DNA from: Polytrichum commune
Taxonomy: Eukaryota > Streptophyta > Polytrichopsida > Polytrichales > Polytrichaceae
Reading direction: 5' to 3'
Assembly: GCA_950295325.1 (NCBI GenBank)
Contig: OX485807.1
Coordinates: 43,058,440 to 43,122,439 of the forward strand
DNA length: 64,000 nt
Positions 45,366-55,419 of the stretch are shown piece after piece (the first letter of the stretch is position 1; every line of letters starts with the position of its first letter). The notes under the pieces are model-generated. The model did no database searches and was not told the DNA's origin. It saw nothing but the letters and a program-made list of their open reading frames with translations. The translations under genes and the position numbers were made by a program.

Positions 45366-45454
45366 TTGGGAGAGTGGATTACATACAGCTAGAATAGTAT
45401 TGGCTATTGTTGATCTTCTTCATAAAGTATGTAAACCCATGATATTAAAGTTCT

Positions 45455-46205
45455 TTGTAAAGGTTCTTTGAAGAAGACGAAACCGTTGGTTTTGATCCTT
45501 CCTTGAGAGATCTTTCTAAATAGAAGTCGTTTGCTTGTCGTGCTTCGGGGAACATGCTTTGGAGGTTGGGTGAAACTTTTTGGACCTCCTTTTGCCATCC
45601 CTATTTTTTTTGAGAGAACTTCAAGATTTAAAACATGATATCTCCATGAGACTCGTCATCCTAAATCCTAGATGTAAGGCTCATTTGGCTCACCCATCCT
45701 AGTAAGACAAGCTAGAAAATCAGTTTTTAATCACCTAACACCACTCTTTGAGTATGGTAATTTAAGCATTAAAAAAAACTGGATGATTTTATGCATAAGC
45801 TTTGAAACTCACATTGCAACCAACTTGACATGAGTTTGATGGCATGGGCTTACAAATAACTTTATCAGAGATATCTTTGAAGTTCCTCAAAGAGGGACAA
45901 AACCGTGCGTTTCATCCTTCTTTGAGAAAACCTTCCACTTGGAGCTCATTAGCTTGTCGTGTATCATAGCCTATTTAAAATATTGGGTGAAACTTTTGGG
46001 ACTTCCTCTTCCCATCTCATAAACTTTGAGAGCATTTTAGGATTTGAATCACGGCATGCACATGGGACCCGTTGTCTTGAATCCCGGACCAACCTATGCA
46101 AGGCTAGCTTGGCCCCATTCTCCTAGCATGACAAGCCAGAAAGCTGGTTCAAAATAGCACGACACCACTTTTTGTGTATGTTTATTTAAGCATTGAGAAG
46201 AAGAA
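45455..46205. repeat. Two-unit tandem duplication, about 420 bp per unit
   Basis: Unit 1 (about 45,455-45,790) and unit 2 (about 45,875-46,205) share, in order, 'aaccgt(t/g)(g)gttt(t/c)atccttc(c/t)ttgaga', 'gcttgtcgtg', 'ttgggtgaaactttt', 'ttgagag', 'agattt', 'cctag(t/c)a(a/t)gacaagc', 'acaccact(c/t)tttg' and 'atttaagcatt'. No coding potential. Confidence 0.7.
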
Positions 46206-46309
46206 AAACAAGGACTTTGTGTTGATGATCATAAACCCAAGATTCAAGACTAATCCCATGGTTTCATTTGCTTTACTTTGCGGATAACTCTATTAAGTTT
46301 GCCCCAACG

Positions 46310-46520
46310 AACAAGGAGAACCAACCGCAAGTTATAGATGAATTGGTTGAGTTTGAGAAATAATTGGTTGAAGTTCAAGACTTGAGGAAAACTACTGATC
46401 GGTTTAGAGGAATCTACATAATGTACTTCAAGCTATTAAAGAAAAACCGAAAGATCACAACATGTAGCCCGTCGGACTTGGAAACACTAGGATTTTGACC
46501 GACTATGCCCAAAAATGTTC
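46310..46520 (+). repeat. GGGGAGAACC / CCGGTT family, copy F
   Basis: Starts aaggagaaccaaccgcaagt and runs through attggttgagtttgagaaat, 'gttgaagttcaagacttgag', 'gatcggtttagaggaatct', 'taaagaaaaaccgaaagatc' and 'ggaaacactaggattttgac'. The CCGGTT words are mutated (gtagcccgtcgg), so this is an older copy. Confidence 0.65.
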
Positions 46521-47060
46521 TTGGACTTTTCTTTTCCTTTTTTCTTTTCCTTTTGAGACAGAATGTCACCAAAGCCAATGTTCAAGGACATCAGTTTGCT
46601 TGATGTTGACCCAAAATGCCCAAGTACATTTAGGGGTTGCTTTAACGCCGCAAAATGCCAATGAACCGAAATGAAATTGATATTAAATTCCATGAAGCCG
46701 AAAAGACTAATGGGACTGAAAGTACACGAAGATCATTTTCAACCCCAGCTACATAATTCTCTAGAGCGGGCGGAGTGCGGTAGCCCTCCATGAGATAGAT
46801 AGAGAGAGGCTAATTACCAAACTTGGTGGTCCAATAGTAGAGGCCGGATCCGGCCCATGACCGGTCCACATTCTAGTACAAGTCCCTTAACCCCATTTAG
46901 TGAAGGCCCCTTAATTACATCAGTTTATAATTAGGCTAATTAACAAACTCCCCCCTCCCCCTGTATTTAACATTTCTCTATTCAGGGCTGATCCTCAAAT
47001 CTTGAAGGCAAAAGGTCCTAAGAGGCTGCTTTGGACTCTCACACACTCACAAACACACTC
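46521..47060. other. Intergenic, nothing recognised
   Basis: No gene or repeat end was resolved. Confidence 0.35.
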
Positions 47061-47070
47061 ATAATAAGAA

Positions 47071-47110
47071 GGGCCATTAATTATATAAGAGAAGGGCCAT
47101 TAATTATATA
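47071..47110 (+). repeat. 23-bp tandem duplication
   Basis: gggccattaattatata occurs at 47,071 and again at 47,094 with agagaa between them. Confidence 0.8.
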
Positions 47111-47639
47111 AAGGGGCAAGCCCACCTGGGCTCTGTTGTCCCTCATTAATTATGCATGCTAAAACCCTAGGGATTTATTGTTAGTAGTCTTTGACCTAGA
47201 GTGGTGCACCTAGAGACTCATGTTTCCCCCATTTTTTTTATGGGTACATTCTAAAATGAACAAGATAGAGGATCTCTTACACTCAGTTTTTGAGGGGATT
47301 TTCTTGCCCCTTTTCTAGGTGGCCCAATTATTATATGTTTATAATAAAACAAGCCCTTCATGTCCCCATGATCTACGATTTCACCATGCCAAGTGCATGG
47401 GGGTACATAAGACACCTACTAGGTGCGTGCACGATCGAGGAGGTTATGTGGTACATGGAACCAAGAGTACATGGTGCATGAATCTTTTAAAGTAGTAGTA
47501 CCATGAACGGGAATTTTGTAGTTGGCCATCGAGTTACGAGGAACCGGATCATTGGTACTTGTTGTTATCTTCCACCGTTTTATGGATTTTGGCGTCACAC
47601 ACACTAAGTTATGTGTGCATGGCTTCAAACTAGATGCCT

Positions 47640-48530
47640 AGAGGTCTCGTAGTGGCCACCTCCGCTATAGTAGTTAGTGGCCGATATGATACTATTTGTT
47701 TAAGTCTTTGAAGTGAAAAGATTTATTACAATTTCGACATTTAGGGTAGCATATATATTGGGAAACTTCTACATGATAGTTTTGTGTTTGTAGTGTGGAA
47801 GGCGCAGATGTTAATCGAACGTACCTGAATGGCGAGTGTCACGTGTTTACAAGTTAGTGTTCAAGAGAAAGATATTCTTGAGCATAATCATGATGTCAAG
47901 TGTCTTTTGTGTGCACTTTAGTCAACTTTGTAGGATGTTGTGTAACATATGCATGGACCTCGTAACACTATGTGAATGTACTCAGGGCAAGCCTAGTGGT
48001 TCTTGGATCTACATCCAAGAACGAAAAGCCGCCTCCATCCTGGATGCGGATGCAGATCCGCGACATAACTCCACTCAACCTACAAATCGAACTAAAATTC
48101 AAACCGAGATATCTATCATTCATTAGGAAGGTGCCATGAGGACTTGTCTTATTTGAAAAGTTGTAATAATGTCACTTGTCCTTGGTGATGGAAGGCTCCC
48201 TACATATCTTGACGTTATGCAAGGAGTTCAACAGTTCCTCCATAAGAGTTCATCCAATTTGAATATATTGCATGGTCAGTGTGCCACTTCCCTGCATCCG
48301 CATTTGCATTGCGAATGTAAAAATGCATCTACAGATGCAGATGCAGGGTGAGTGGCCTTGCTCTCATGCCAAGGTATCAGTAAGCGCGGTTGAATGCCAA
48401 GTGTCATGAGGTGACACTAATAATGACATTGTTGTTTATTATTGTAATATAGCATGCACCTCAAAATAGGGTGATTGAAACTATTATGCACATGACGACA
48501 AAATACCATAAACAATGTAGGTCTTGCTTG
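47640..48530 (-). repeat. Dispersed family R4 plus one 319-bp-type unit, with an insertion
   Basis: 47,640-47,960 carries the reversed R4 landmarks (actagatgcctagaggtctc, 'ctacatgatagttttgtgtt', 'gaaagatattcttgagcat'). It continues into a unit related to the 319-bp array, seen at 47,940-47,980 (catggacctcgtaacacta) and 48,365-48,520 (atgccaag, agtaagcgcggttgaa, 'gtcatgaggtgacacta', 'tcaaaatagggtga'). The gap between those parts is filled by about 375 bp with inverted ends (next entry). Confidence 0.55.
47985..48358. mobile_element. Small inverted-repeat insertion, class unknown
   Basis: The left end gggcaagcctagtggttc and, in reverse complement, the right end agagcaaggccactcaccc are similar, and both are followed by GCATCTGCATC/ggatgcggatgcag-type words. 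It splits a unit related to the 319-bp repeat, so the insertion is inferred from the target as well as from its ends. Target-site duplication could not be fixed. Confidence 0.45.
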
Positions 48531-49486
48531 ATTTGAGTTACCCTTTGCCGCGGACGAGGGAAAAAGGCCGAATATCTGCTCAATGTGAATATAATTTCCA
48601 TCGTGTGAATTAAGTAAGAGATAAATGGACATACACACATGGTTGGCAAGTTGGCTCATCCACGTTTTGCAAGATAAACTATAGCATGATGTTGAACTTA
48701 CCAAGCTGCCAAGTTGGCTTAAGGTATGTGGGTGTTAATCGGCTCAATCTTGATGTTCTCCGGATTCTACCAATTAGATTTACACAACAAAACTCGTGTT
48801 GCATTAGCAAATCTTCTATGAAGCCTTTGCAAAATCTGGATTTAAAATTGGACCTCACCTAATTTAGTTATGGTTGTCAGATGTGTATGTTTGTCGATCC
48901 CTTAACTGAATGCATAGGTCCTCTCGATTGTGTTCTCAATTGAGTGTGGGAGCAATTAGTAAAACTTTGAAGATGTAGTCCACTCTCCTTTGAACATTTG
49001 TCTTCATGGTGTTTGTTCTTTGATCCTCGTTGAACCACACACCAATCAAGTATAGGTGTTTGATTAAGCAAAGTAGTTCCAAGAGATAGAACTTGAATTT
49101 CACGGTGAAGTTATTCACCCATACAAAATAAAATTTTAATACAATTATTAATATCTATGGTAAATTTTGATCATATAACACTTGAACATGATAATATTCT
49201 TCATTACTTTTCAATTAGATTGTACAATAGTCATAGGGGATGACATAAAATTGGGAGTAGTTTGGAATTGAGGTGGATTGGGTACTAAACCATGCACACC
49301 TACTAGTCTGGGTTAAACATTAGCACATGTAGGAAACATTGTGGCCCATTGTATTTTATGTGTGGGTTGACAATAAGGGTCACTTATTAATAGTAAAACA
49401 TTTAATACTCTAATGTTAAATGTCAACATCACAAATATAATTATTTTAGTTATTATATTGTTGTTGTATATTCAACCCATAGTAAG
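48531..49486. other. Intergenic, nothing recognised
   Basis: AT-rich, short frames only. Confidence 0.4.
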
Positions 49487-49978
49487 GGCCATTTTACACT
49501 AGAGCTTGAGGGCCTTGGACTATGATGTACAATTTATGTGATTGATTGAGAAACCATAGACGGTCCAAGTTTACTGTACACTGGACAGTGATAGCCTAAA
49601 GGATCAAAGATGCTCAAATAGATGAAAATTCTACATGGCGTCCTACATGGCAATAAGTGGATAATGTTCTTGGTCTACCATGTAATGGTTTGTAGGCCCA
49701 TCAAAAAAAGGTGGGTTTACTGCAAAACTATGGGCCGTGGCAATCAATAAGTTGCCATTGGTTGCTATAAATATCAAAGTGCCATGATGGGGACCCAAGC
49801 CTAGACATATGTTGCAATCACTCAACATGGTCCACATCCACCTTACACTGAGCTCAAGAGCCAATCTATTGCCAAAAAGTTGGAATTCTATTTCATATAG
49901 TACAACCTTGGGTTGATTTTCAAGGGGCTCTTAAATTTTCATGGTCACAACTCTTGGTTTGTGAACATATTTCAAGTT
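49487..49978 (+). mobile_element. PIF/Harbinger-like MITE, second full-length-size copy
   Basis: TAA precedes GGGCCATTTTACACTAGAGC at 49,487. The interior shares cggtccaagttta, 'attctacatggcgtcctacatggc' and 'catggtcacaactcttgg' with the copy at 27,373-27,872, and it ends near tttcaagttac. The right end is eroded, so this insertion is older. Confidence 0.55.
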
Positions 49979-50656
49979 ACATAAATAAATAAATTCATAT
50001 TCCTGGTTTGAGCATATGATATTGTGGGATCAAAATTGACATGGATCCAAGATAGTCAAACTTAAAATGGACCACAATAGTAAGTGTGAAACGTGTACAT
50101 TGTTTATGGTATTTCGTGTCACTTACTATTTGGATTTACACAATGCTAAAACATTCTTATGTTGATGAAAGTATTTACTAAGTAAAGATGTTAATGTTTT
50201 ATAATGTCTAAACAACCAATTCGACATTTGTTAGTAAAAAAACTAGATATGTAATAAAAATCTTACAACACAACGTAAGTCCAAATAGTAAGTAACAATA
50301 AATACGATAAATGGTATATTGCTAAATAAAATTTATGAACGTTTGACTCATGACACCCAAGTTACCCATGCATGAAGTTGGCATTCTTCTTGTGCCACCA
50401 AAGCTTTGCCTTTAAGCACAAAAGTTGATTTTCCCAAGTGGGTACTCAAAAGTGAAGGGTAGTTCTCTAAACCAAGTTTCTTCTCCACCATCATGCATAT
50501 TGTGATGGATGCATCCAAGTTGACGTGGTAGACATCCACACATGTTAATTATCATAATTTATTACAAAATAATCGAGGTTTTTTTCAAACTTTCAAATCG
50601 AAGCAGACCACATCAAACGTTCCGTAATTTAACACAACAATGTGGAAAGTAACACC
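49979..50656. other. Left flank of the gypsy insertion
   Basis: AT-rich with no gene. It ends ...gtaacacc at the LTR boundary. The five bases next to the LTR (acacc at 50,652-50,656) would be the target-site duplication to look for beyond the right window edge. Confidence 0.5.
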
Positions 50657-51311
50657 TGTTAATGGATTTTCGCACTCCTTCCTTGCTCCATTAACTAGTT
50701 CGCCGCTAGTCACGTCCAAGCCTTGCACAAACACCTCCTAAGCTAGTTCCTCATCCCTGGACATCTCCTTTGACGTACAATCCCCTACAAATTCCGTTTA
50801 AGGCTTGAAACATGCCCTGGACACTACCTACCAGCTCACGTTTTTGGCCCAATCAGCCAACTTACGGAGGTCGTTTCCACAATATAAGCTTGGATCTGCC
50901 ATCTCTAACCTCCTACCAACCTACAGTATAGTTTTCGGGCCATTCTGACCACTTTCATATTTTCGACCAGCTCACGTTTTTAGTCAGATCCGGCCACTTC
51001 TGGAGGTGATTTTCGCAAACCGAGTCCGGATCTGACCTCTCTAACCTTCTACCCACTTATGGTGCATTTCTTAGGTCATTCTAACTACTTGCTCTGGACG
51101 TCCTTCCATAAGTGTCACGTCCGTGCATACCCACCCTTTCTACTTTCGAATGCATTCCTTGGAACTACCTCACAAGTTGTCCAATGCACATTCTCAATAA
51201 CACATTCAACTCCTCTGTCTTGTCAATACTAAGACTATCCTAACTTCCAAGAAGGGTAGTGATAGGAAAACACACACAATGAATCTACTCATCAAATCTC
51301 TCTTTCAACAC

Positions 51312-51317
51312 TTTATT
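51312..51317 (-). terminator. Polyadenylation signal in the 3' LTR
   Basis: AATAAA on the minus strand, about 160 bp downstream of the TATA box, a suitable distance to end an R region. Confidence 0.5.
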
Positions 51318-51475
51318 GCTTGTTTTTCCAGGACTGTGGTTTTGTTCTGACTGCAATTCACTTCCAGATTGCCACACGTCCAGATCTAAAAACTCACAAA
51401 CATACCTATCTTCTCTAAGGGTCTAAGTCCTCTCCGCATATGTGTACTAAGAGAGCCAAAAGGCTCTAGGACCAT

Positions 51476-51484
51476 CCTTATATA
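51476..51484 (-). promoter_or_regulatory. TATA box of the LTR promoter
   Basis: TATATAAGG on the minus strand, about 415 bp inside the U3 end of the LTR. Transcription would start roughly 30 bp further on, near 51,445. Confidence 0.5.
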
Positions 51485-51898
51485 CTTCAAAACAACTATC
51501 ATTAGGTGTATCAACTTGGTAGGTTGCCATCCTGTCAAAACACTGCAACTAGCTGTCCTGACGCGTTCCTGCCCTCTGTCCAGTTCATGACCAGCTGGCA
51601 CACTGGGGTCATAAAAAACAATCAACTAGTAAAAGACTCCCAATGCCATTTTAATAACTTTGGACCTACAAGTCATTTTCTGATTACCTAAGTTACTAAT
51701 CCCAAACACTTACTACTACTGAATAGACCATTCAGTAGTAAAATACTAAAAACCAACTAGTGGACGTTCTAACAATTTTGCATCAAGGGCAAATTTGACG
51801 TCAACTAGTAAACTAGCATTTTTTGCCTTTTTGACAATTTGTGACCAACTAGTCAATTTTTGACAACTTAAAACACAATGCTAAATTCTACCTTAACA

Positions 51899-51913
51899 TT
51901 ATTCCCCCTTTCG
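51899..51913 (-). other. Polypurine tract (plus-strand primer)
   Basis: The minus strand reads cgaaagggggaataa immediately before the 3' LTR, as required for plus-strand DNA priming in reverse transcription. Confidence 0.8.
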
Positions 51914-51957
51914 ATTCTTTGTCGCGTCCTCGTGACAAACATTTTGTGCTCTACCAG

Positions 51958-53787
51958 CTAGTTTACTGGCCGCTTGCCGTGGGGGTCTGAGAGGGAGATG
52001 GACGCGATTGCCGTCATTAGTTCTTGTGACGTCCGTTGAGGCTGGCCATCATGTGGTGTCAAATCATGAACTAGTAGGTGTTGTGACGTTGGGCTACCAG
52101 TTGGTCGTAATCGTGAAGACGGGCTACCAGGGAGTTGAACACGAGTGGAAGGACTGCTTGGGGATGGCCGACGGAAGTTCGGAGTACCTGGTAGGTGAGG
52201 ACGTGAGGACGGACTACCAGTTAGTAGGGACGTCCTATTACCGTGTCCAGAAAGAGGGGTGTCTTGGTCTCCACTATCCTCTAGATCACTCCAATAAATA
52301 AAATGAGGGTATGCCTTGTCGACTCGTTGCAATTGTCGGCGGTAAGTTGCTTCATCGCGTTGGTAAGCCTCAAATGTCTCCTGAATGTGTACCTCCAGTT
52401 TTGACTGGAGTGCCTGGAAATTGGACGGGTCCAATAACGGGTTTTTCTTCTTAAAAGCATCCAGAAGGGCCTTAGCGGCGATTACTTCACATTGCATTGC
52501 CTCATAGTCAGCCAATCGTGCTTTGTTCCGGGCTTGAGTTGTAGCTACAGCCATGGCTTCATCTCGTTCCCTAATAACCTTGTCAAATTCTCCCTTGAGA
52601 TTAACAACTTCGTTGTGGACGTCGGATTGACTTGGCGGACGTGCTTGGCTGGTTGCCGTCGCAAGTTGTTGACGGACCTTTAGTAATTGTCCCAGGAGTT
52701 CAGTTTTTTCTATTGTCCACTCACTCTCCCTAGCCCGTGCCGTATAATCTGCCACTTGAAGTTGGCTACGGAGTGCGTCCCCTTCATTTAGAGCAACTTG
52801 GACGTCCATTTTTTTGACATTCAACTCTAAGGTTAAGGTTGCAATCTGCTTCGTCAAATCTAAATTACTTCTAGCATCTTGAGTTGGACTGGTCCGTATT
52901 TGGTTTAGAACCAGTTCTGCTCGTAAGTGCTCGAGGTCATAGGCGAGTTTGGCAGATGCTTCCCGTAATGCCTCAACCTCCTGCTCGACCTTGAACTTCT
53001 CCTCTCTGGCCTTGTTGGCCGATTCTACTAAGGTCGTCTGCAGGGCCTGGTTTTCTTTTCGCATCGCGTCTCTCTCCCACCGCAAACGTCCTGCTCTTGA
53101 CTTCGACCGAGTAAGTTCTTGTTGAGTGAGGTCAAGATGCCATTTCCATTGCTTGGCCATCCCAAGGTTTTGCTCTGTGTCACCTGCAACTTGTGACACT
53201 GCAGCCACTAAGGCTTGCAAATTGTATGTTGGATGTGGCCAGGGGTTGAATATTTTTTGTGGAGAGCTGCGCAATATCGATTCGTCCATTGGGTTGCTAC
53301 TAGAGCGTGAGCTCTGTCCAACCACTGGGTCATCCGGTGCAACTGGTTGGGGACTGCCCGACCCTAGACGAGTGATTCCAGGTCCTGCCTCTACATCGTG
53401 AGACGGTGATATAGCCCGATCTATTTGAAGGTCTGGGGCTATCCATGTCCTATCTTGACTAGGTTGAACTATAAATCCATCATCATCTGGTTGCGCATTA
53501 GGTTGGCCAAGAGGGGATGGGGCCATTTCGCCCTCTGGTGGGCTGGTTGGAAGGACCATACCTGCGGTAGTACGTGCCACTCCCGTTGGCATTGCTGCGG
53601 CTTGTTCATCGGAATGCTCCAACGATGGTGAAAACATCAGATAATGAATCGGTGGCCTCTGTGGGATCTCCGCACGTGCTGCTTGACGTGTGAACATCCG
53701 ATGTGGTACTTGGAGGTGGACGGGTAGTTGGCTAAGTTGTACCAACCTACGTCGTTTAGGTGGTTGCGACCGCACTTCTCCATCCAC
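51958..53787 (-). CDS. Retrotransposon accessory protein, long coiled coil
   Basis: 609 codons are open after an in-frame TAA (53,788-53,790); the first ATG is at 53,697. The N-terminus has a basic PPKRRR cluster that could be a nuclear signal. Residues 60-180 are Pro/Ser-rich. About 190-470 is strongly heptad-like, rich in Glu, Lys, Ala and Leu (for example LRWERDAMRKENQALQTTL). The tail around 520-575 has repeated GSPSSR/GTPxxRR units. There is no membrane segment, so it is not a typical env. It sits between pol and the 3' LTR, where some Tat/Athila elements carry extra frames. I do not recognise the family. A role in particle assembly or chromatin targeting is only a guess. Confidence 0.75.
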   Translation of the reverse strand: MDGEVRSQPPKRRRLVQLSQLPVHLQVPHRMFTRQAARAEIPQRPPIHYLMFSPSLEHSDEQAAAMPTGVARTTAGMVLPTSPPEGEMAPSPLGQPNAQPDDDGFIVQPSQDRTWIAPDLQIDRAISPSHDVEAGPGITRLGSGSPQPVAPDDPVVGQSSRSSSNPMDESILRSSPQKIFNPWPHPTYNLQALVAAVSQVAGDTEQNLGMAKQWKWHLDLTQQELTRSKSRAGRLRWERDAMRKENQALQTTLVESANKAREEKFKVEQEVEALREASAKLAYDLEHLRAELVLNQIRTSPTQDARSNLDLTKQIATLTLELNVKKMDVQVALNEGDALRSQLQVADYTARARESEWTIEKTELLGQLLKVRQQLATATSQARPPSQSDVHNEVVNLKGEFDKVIRERDEAMAVATTQARNKARLADYEAMQCEVIAAKALLDAFKKKNPLLDPSNFQALQSKLEVHIQETFEAYQRDEATYRRQLQRVDKAYPHFIYWSDLEDSGDQDTPLSGHGNRTSLLTGSPSSRPHLPGTPNFRRPSPSSPSTRVQLPGSPSSRLRPTGSPTSQHLLVHDLTPHDGQPQRTSQELMTAIASISLSDPHGKRPVN

Positions 53788-54306
53788 TTATGCCCTTTTT
53801 GGATTTCTATGTTGTCGAGCCCTCTGTATCGTCGGTACCTGTTGCGTATCGGCACTGGACTGAGCATCCTCGTCTCGAGGTTGATCAGATTCGGCGGTAC
53901 TGGACGGACATCCCTGGTCAGAGACGTCCGCCAGTTCATCGTCATCATCATCTTCAGTCGGTGGGAAAACATTGCGGAGTAAGAGTTCAATCCATTGCCC
54001 TAAAAAAGTATATTTTATGCGCCCTTTTTGAATATTGTTTAACTCTTTCTCAATATATGCTAGCAATGTTGCCGCCCAATTGAAGGGTGGTTTGTAATGT
54101 GACGTCAATGTTTCCGCAAGGAGTTGACGCCCAATGTAAGAGTGTTTCTTACGCATTTGGATCACCTCATTGATTGCTCTAAACCTGGATGACCAACGTC
54201 CAGGGGCGTCCCTAACTGGATACCCGGACTGGTTTTCATTCCACTCGTCCGGTGAAAAATATTCCGAAATTTCTATGTCCCATTCCTGTTGCGAGAGGTT
54301 AACCAT
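53788..54306 (-). CDS. Accessory frame, middle segment
   Basis: 172 codons from ATG 54,306 to TAA 53,788-53,790. It begins MVNLSQQEWDIEISEYFSPD, contains SYIGRQLLAETLTSHYKPPF and LGQWIELLLRNVFPP, then an Asp/Glu-rich stretch (TEDDDDDELADVSD) and a basic end (RQHRNPKRA). It is in exactly the same frame as the segments before and after it, from which it is separated by one TAG and one TAA. This suggests one original protein. Similar Trp/Leu-rich frames accompany plant gypsy elements (putative plant transposon protein type), but the match is by impression only. Confidence 0.55.
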   Translation of the reverse strand: MVNLSQQEWDIEISEYFSPDEWNENQSGYPVRDAPGRWSSRFRAINEVIQMRKKHSYIGRQLLAETLTSHYKPPFNWAATLLAYIEKELNNIQKGRIKYTFLGQWIELLLRNVFPPTEDDDDDELADVSDQGCPSSTAESDQPRDEDAQSSADTQQVPTIQRARQHRNPKRA

Positions 54307-54351
54307 AGGTGTAGGAGTAGCATCAGGGGAGATATGGGGAAACCTGAGAAT

Positions 54352-55419
54352 CTACGCGATGTTTTCGGCGGTGTAGATTAGCTCTCGTCCGCGAATGAGT
54401 ACGACAATGCGCTCCGGACCCAACACGCGGATACCAACAACAAACTCCTTCAACAATTTTTTCCGCGGCACCACGCGAGTCCAGTTTGTGGAAAAGACAG
54501 GTTGAAGTCCAACTTTGTTCGCCCACTCTGTATCATCAAGGTCCTGCCACTTAAATACGGACGTAAAGGACTTCCAGGTTGGGATAACCATCCACGTGTT
54601 TCCTCCGAGAGGGGCTCGAGATGGACTGGTACGTCCAACTTGTTGCCGCATTCTGTCACCACCTGTGTGCTTGCGTCTAACCATCCTTGAGCCTGAAGGC
54701 CTAGGAATGGCTACTGTACCTCCTTGTGGTTCTTGTAATCCGTCCTTATTTTTTCTAGGGTGAACTAGATGGGGTGTGATACGCATGAAACTACAAAGAA
54801 CATTTGGTATAGGATGTTGTAGACTACGGTTAATAATTGAGGTGAGAAACCTCTGAAAATGGTTGAGAGGAGAACCAAATGACCCTTTTATCTCAAGTTG
54901 TGGTGAACAATATGCCCATACTTTGTTAAAGCTACTGTTATACCTTTCCACCTCCAGAATTATCCATGTCCTTACAACGTCCTTCACGTCCAGAATCGTC
55001 CTTGTCCTCACCACGTCCTTCACGTCCAGAATCGTCCTCGTCCTCACCACGTCCTTCACGTCCAGAATCGTCCTCGTCCTCACCACGCCCTTCACGTCCA
55101 AGATCGTCCTCGTCCTCACCACGTCCTCCACGTCCAGAATCGTCCTCGTCCTCACCACGTCCTTCACGTCCAAGATCGTCCTCGTCCTCACCACGTCCTC
55201 CACGTCCAGAATCGTCCTCGTCCTCACCATGTCCTCCACCTCCAGAATCGTCCTCGTCCTCACCACGTTCAAATCGCTCCACCACTCCCAACCATCATCT
55301 TTGCTCCGCACTCCTCCTCCCTCCACCAACAATGTCTCCGATCGTGAGTTTGGTGTCTCCAAAAAAAATTGGCGCAAGAAAAAATGAATCCTCTTGGCTC
55401 TCAAGACGGGGGGGGTCAT
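54352..55419 (-). CDS. Accessory frame, first segment with 12-residue repeats
   Basis: Open from ATG 55,419 to TAG 54,352-54,354. The first part overlaps the end of pol by 125 bp and consists largely of about nine [10 protein letters not shown](K/E)D units encoded by a 36-bp tandem repeat. The remainder, which could start at ATG 54,684 ([12 protein letters not shown]), has protein-like character: [35 protein letters not shown]. The last resembles the conserved RG..I......I motif of plant transposon-associated proteins. The repeat part may not be translated. Reading continues in frame after the TAG. Confidence 0.45.
   Translation of the reverse strand: MTPPVLRAKRIHFFLRQFFLETPNSRSETLLVEGGGVRSKDDGWEWWSDLNVVRTRTILEVEDMVRTRTILDVEDVVRTRTILDVKDVVRTRTILDVEDVVRTRTILDVKGVVRTRTILDVKDVVRTRTILDVKDVVRTRTILDVKDVVRTWIILEVERYNSSFNKVWAYCSPQLEIKGSFGSPLNHFQRFLTSIINRSLQHPIPNVLCSFMRITPHLVHPRKNKDGLQEPQGGTVAIPRPSGSRMVRRKHTGGDRMRQQVGRTSPSRAPLGGNTWMVIPTWKSFTSVFKWQDLDDTEWANKVGLQPVFSTNWTRVVPRKKLLKEFVVGIRVLGPERIVVLIRGRELIYTAENIA
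54948..55271. repeat. 36-bp minisatellite inside the retrotransposon, nine units
   Basis: The plus-strand unit is cacgtcc(t/a)tcacgtcc followed by agaatcgtcctcgtcctcac. Units differ by agaatcg/aagatcg and tt/tc variants. Being 36 bp and free of stops, it is open in several frames on both strands, which produces spurious frames such as 54,863-55,387 and 54,966-55,550. Confidence 0.9.

Larger units (their letters stand above)
50657..51898 (-). repeat. 3' LTR (complete, 1,242 bp)
   Basis: On the plus strand it begins TGTTAATGG and ends CCTTAACA, so the LTR has the usual TG...CA ends with a short TGTTA/TAACA inverted repeat. Its first 409 bp match 63,592-64,000. On the minus strand it holds a TATATAAGG box (51,476-51,484) and an AATAAA signal (51,312-51,317), which place U3, R and U5 in the expected order. 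Confidence 0.95.

Noticed and set aside
53788-54354. TAA and TAG in the accessory frame taken as recoded sense codons
   Set aside because: Plant nuclear genes use the standard code, and the host genes here end in TAG and TGA. Mutation or readthrough is simpler.
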